From contig DWVN01000065.1 in the NCBI GenBank assembly GCA_019120235.1, positions 1 through 23,434 on the forward strand: DNA of 23,434 nucleotides, given 5' to 3'. Below the pieces are notes generated by a model. It was given only the letters and a program-made list of their open reading frames with translations. It searched no databases and was not told where the DNA came from. Of the stretch, positions 23,223-23,434 are shown piece after piece (position 1 is the first letter of the stretch; the number at the start of each line of letters is the position of its first letter). This DNA comes from Dwaynesavagella gallinarum. GTDB lineage: Bacteria > Bacillota > Clostridia > Clostridiales > Clostridiaceae. The position numbers and the translations under genes were made by a program.

Positions 23223-23434
23223 ATGAGTTTTAGAACAAAGAAAAGTTTAGATATGTATTGTAAAAGTTCATATATATTGTTAGTTGTGGCTGCTTGTGCT
23301 GTTACTACAGGAGGAGAGAAATCAAGTGCGACAGTTGGAAAAACAAAAGTTATTTCTACAACAGGAACAGGAGGTACAAGTAGTTTACAGAGATTAGGAA
23401 GTGGTGGTCTAGGATCTTCTTCTCAACTTCAACG
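23223..23434 (+). CDS. Exported Gly/Ser/Thr-rich protein, 3' end outside window
   Basis: 70 codons are visible. ATG is preceded by AGGGGG at good spacing. The start MSFRTKKSLDMYCKSS is basic; a hydrophobic segment follows (about residues 17-28, YILLVVAACAVT), with a likely cleavage near SSA at residue 36. The sequence then becomes Gly/Ser/Thr-rich (STTGTGGTSSLQRLGSGGLGSSS). VAAC is not a convincing lipobox because the hydrophobic core continues past the Cys, but a lipoprotein cannot be excluded. It is the second consecutive unrecognised exported protein on this strand, and its composition recalls the exported proteins at the other end of the window. Function unknown. Confidence 0.65.
   Translation, partial: MSFRTKKSLDMYCKSSYILLVVAACAVTTGGEKSSATVGKTKVISTTGTGGTSSLQRLGSGGLGSSSQLQ

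Overview
The window is strongly AT-rich and reads as the chromosome of a low-GC, spore-forming clostridial Firmicute. The clues are a reverse-order rubrerythrin, a DUF4364 regulator, a PdaB-like sporulation deacetylase, DapH, RecX, strong AGGAGG-type ribosome binding sites, frequent TTG/GTG starts, and rho-independent terminators after most genes. The combination of exported DUF4214 proteins with a large set of unrecognised exported proteins suggests a host-associated lineage close to segmented filamentous bacteria (Candidatus Arthromitus / Savagella). That assignment is inference; no marker gene for it lies in the window.

Region 1 (1-4322) is an exported-protein island. A partial DUF4214 protein on the plus strand converges on four minus-strand genes. 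Three of those are paralogous Ser/Thr/Arg-rich exported proteins of 165-175 aa, and two of the three lie in a near-identical tandem duplication that includes promoter region, gene and terminator. The fourth is a 441-aa exported Thr/Pro/Asn-rich protein with a C-terminal membrane segment.

Region 2 (4323-9900) holds a reverse rubrerythrin with a SigA promoter and a PerR-like box, another exported DUF4214 protein, an apparent operon of M16 metallopeptidase, RecX and a membrane transglutaminase-like protein, and a small TPR protein. Region 3 (9900-18430) holds valS with a clear SigA promoter, an exported DUF4214 plus class A beta-lactamase-like protein, a YncE-like beta-propeller, a DUF4364 regulator, a PdaB-like deacetylase, a double-OB SSB-like protein and dapH.

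Region 4 (18430-21690) is the most unusual. A PEBP-family lipoprotein is driven by a promoter whose spacer is filled by a perfect inverted repeat. Its next neighbour is one open frame joining a complete HxlR-type regulator to a complete CobO/BtuR cobalamin adenosyltransferase. Both the PEBP gene and the fusion carry a well-spaced internal Shine-Dalgarno and in-frame start at the domain boundary, so each could make two products. A PatA-like aminotransferase follows, which could act with DapH in the acetylase route to diaminopimelate, and then a small DUF1659-like gene.

Region 5 (21690-23434) holds two more unrecognised exported proteins; the second runs off the window. No tRNA, rRNA, CRISPR array, insertion sequence or phage gene was seen.
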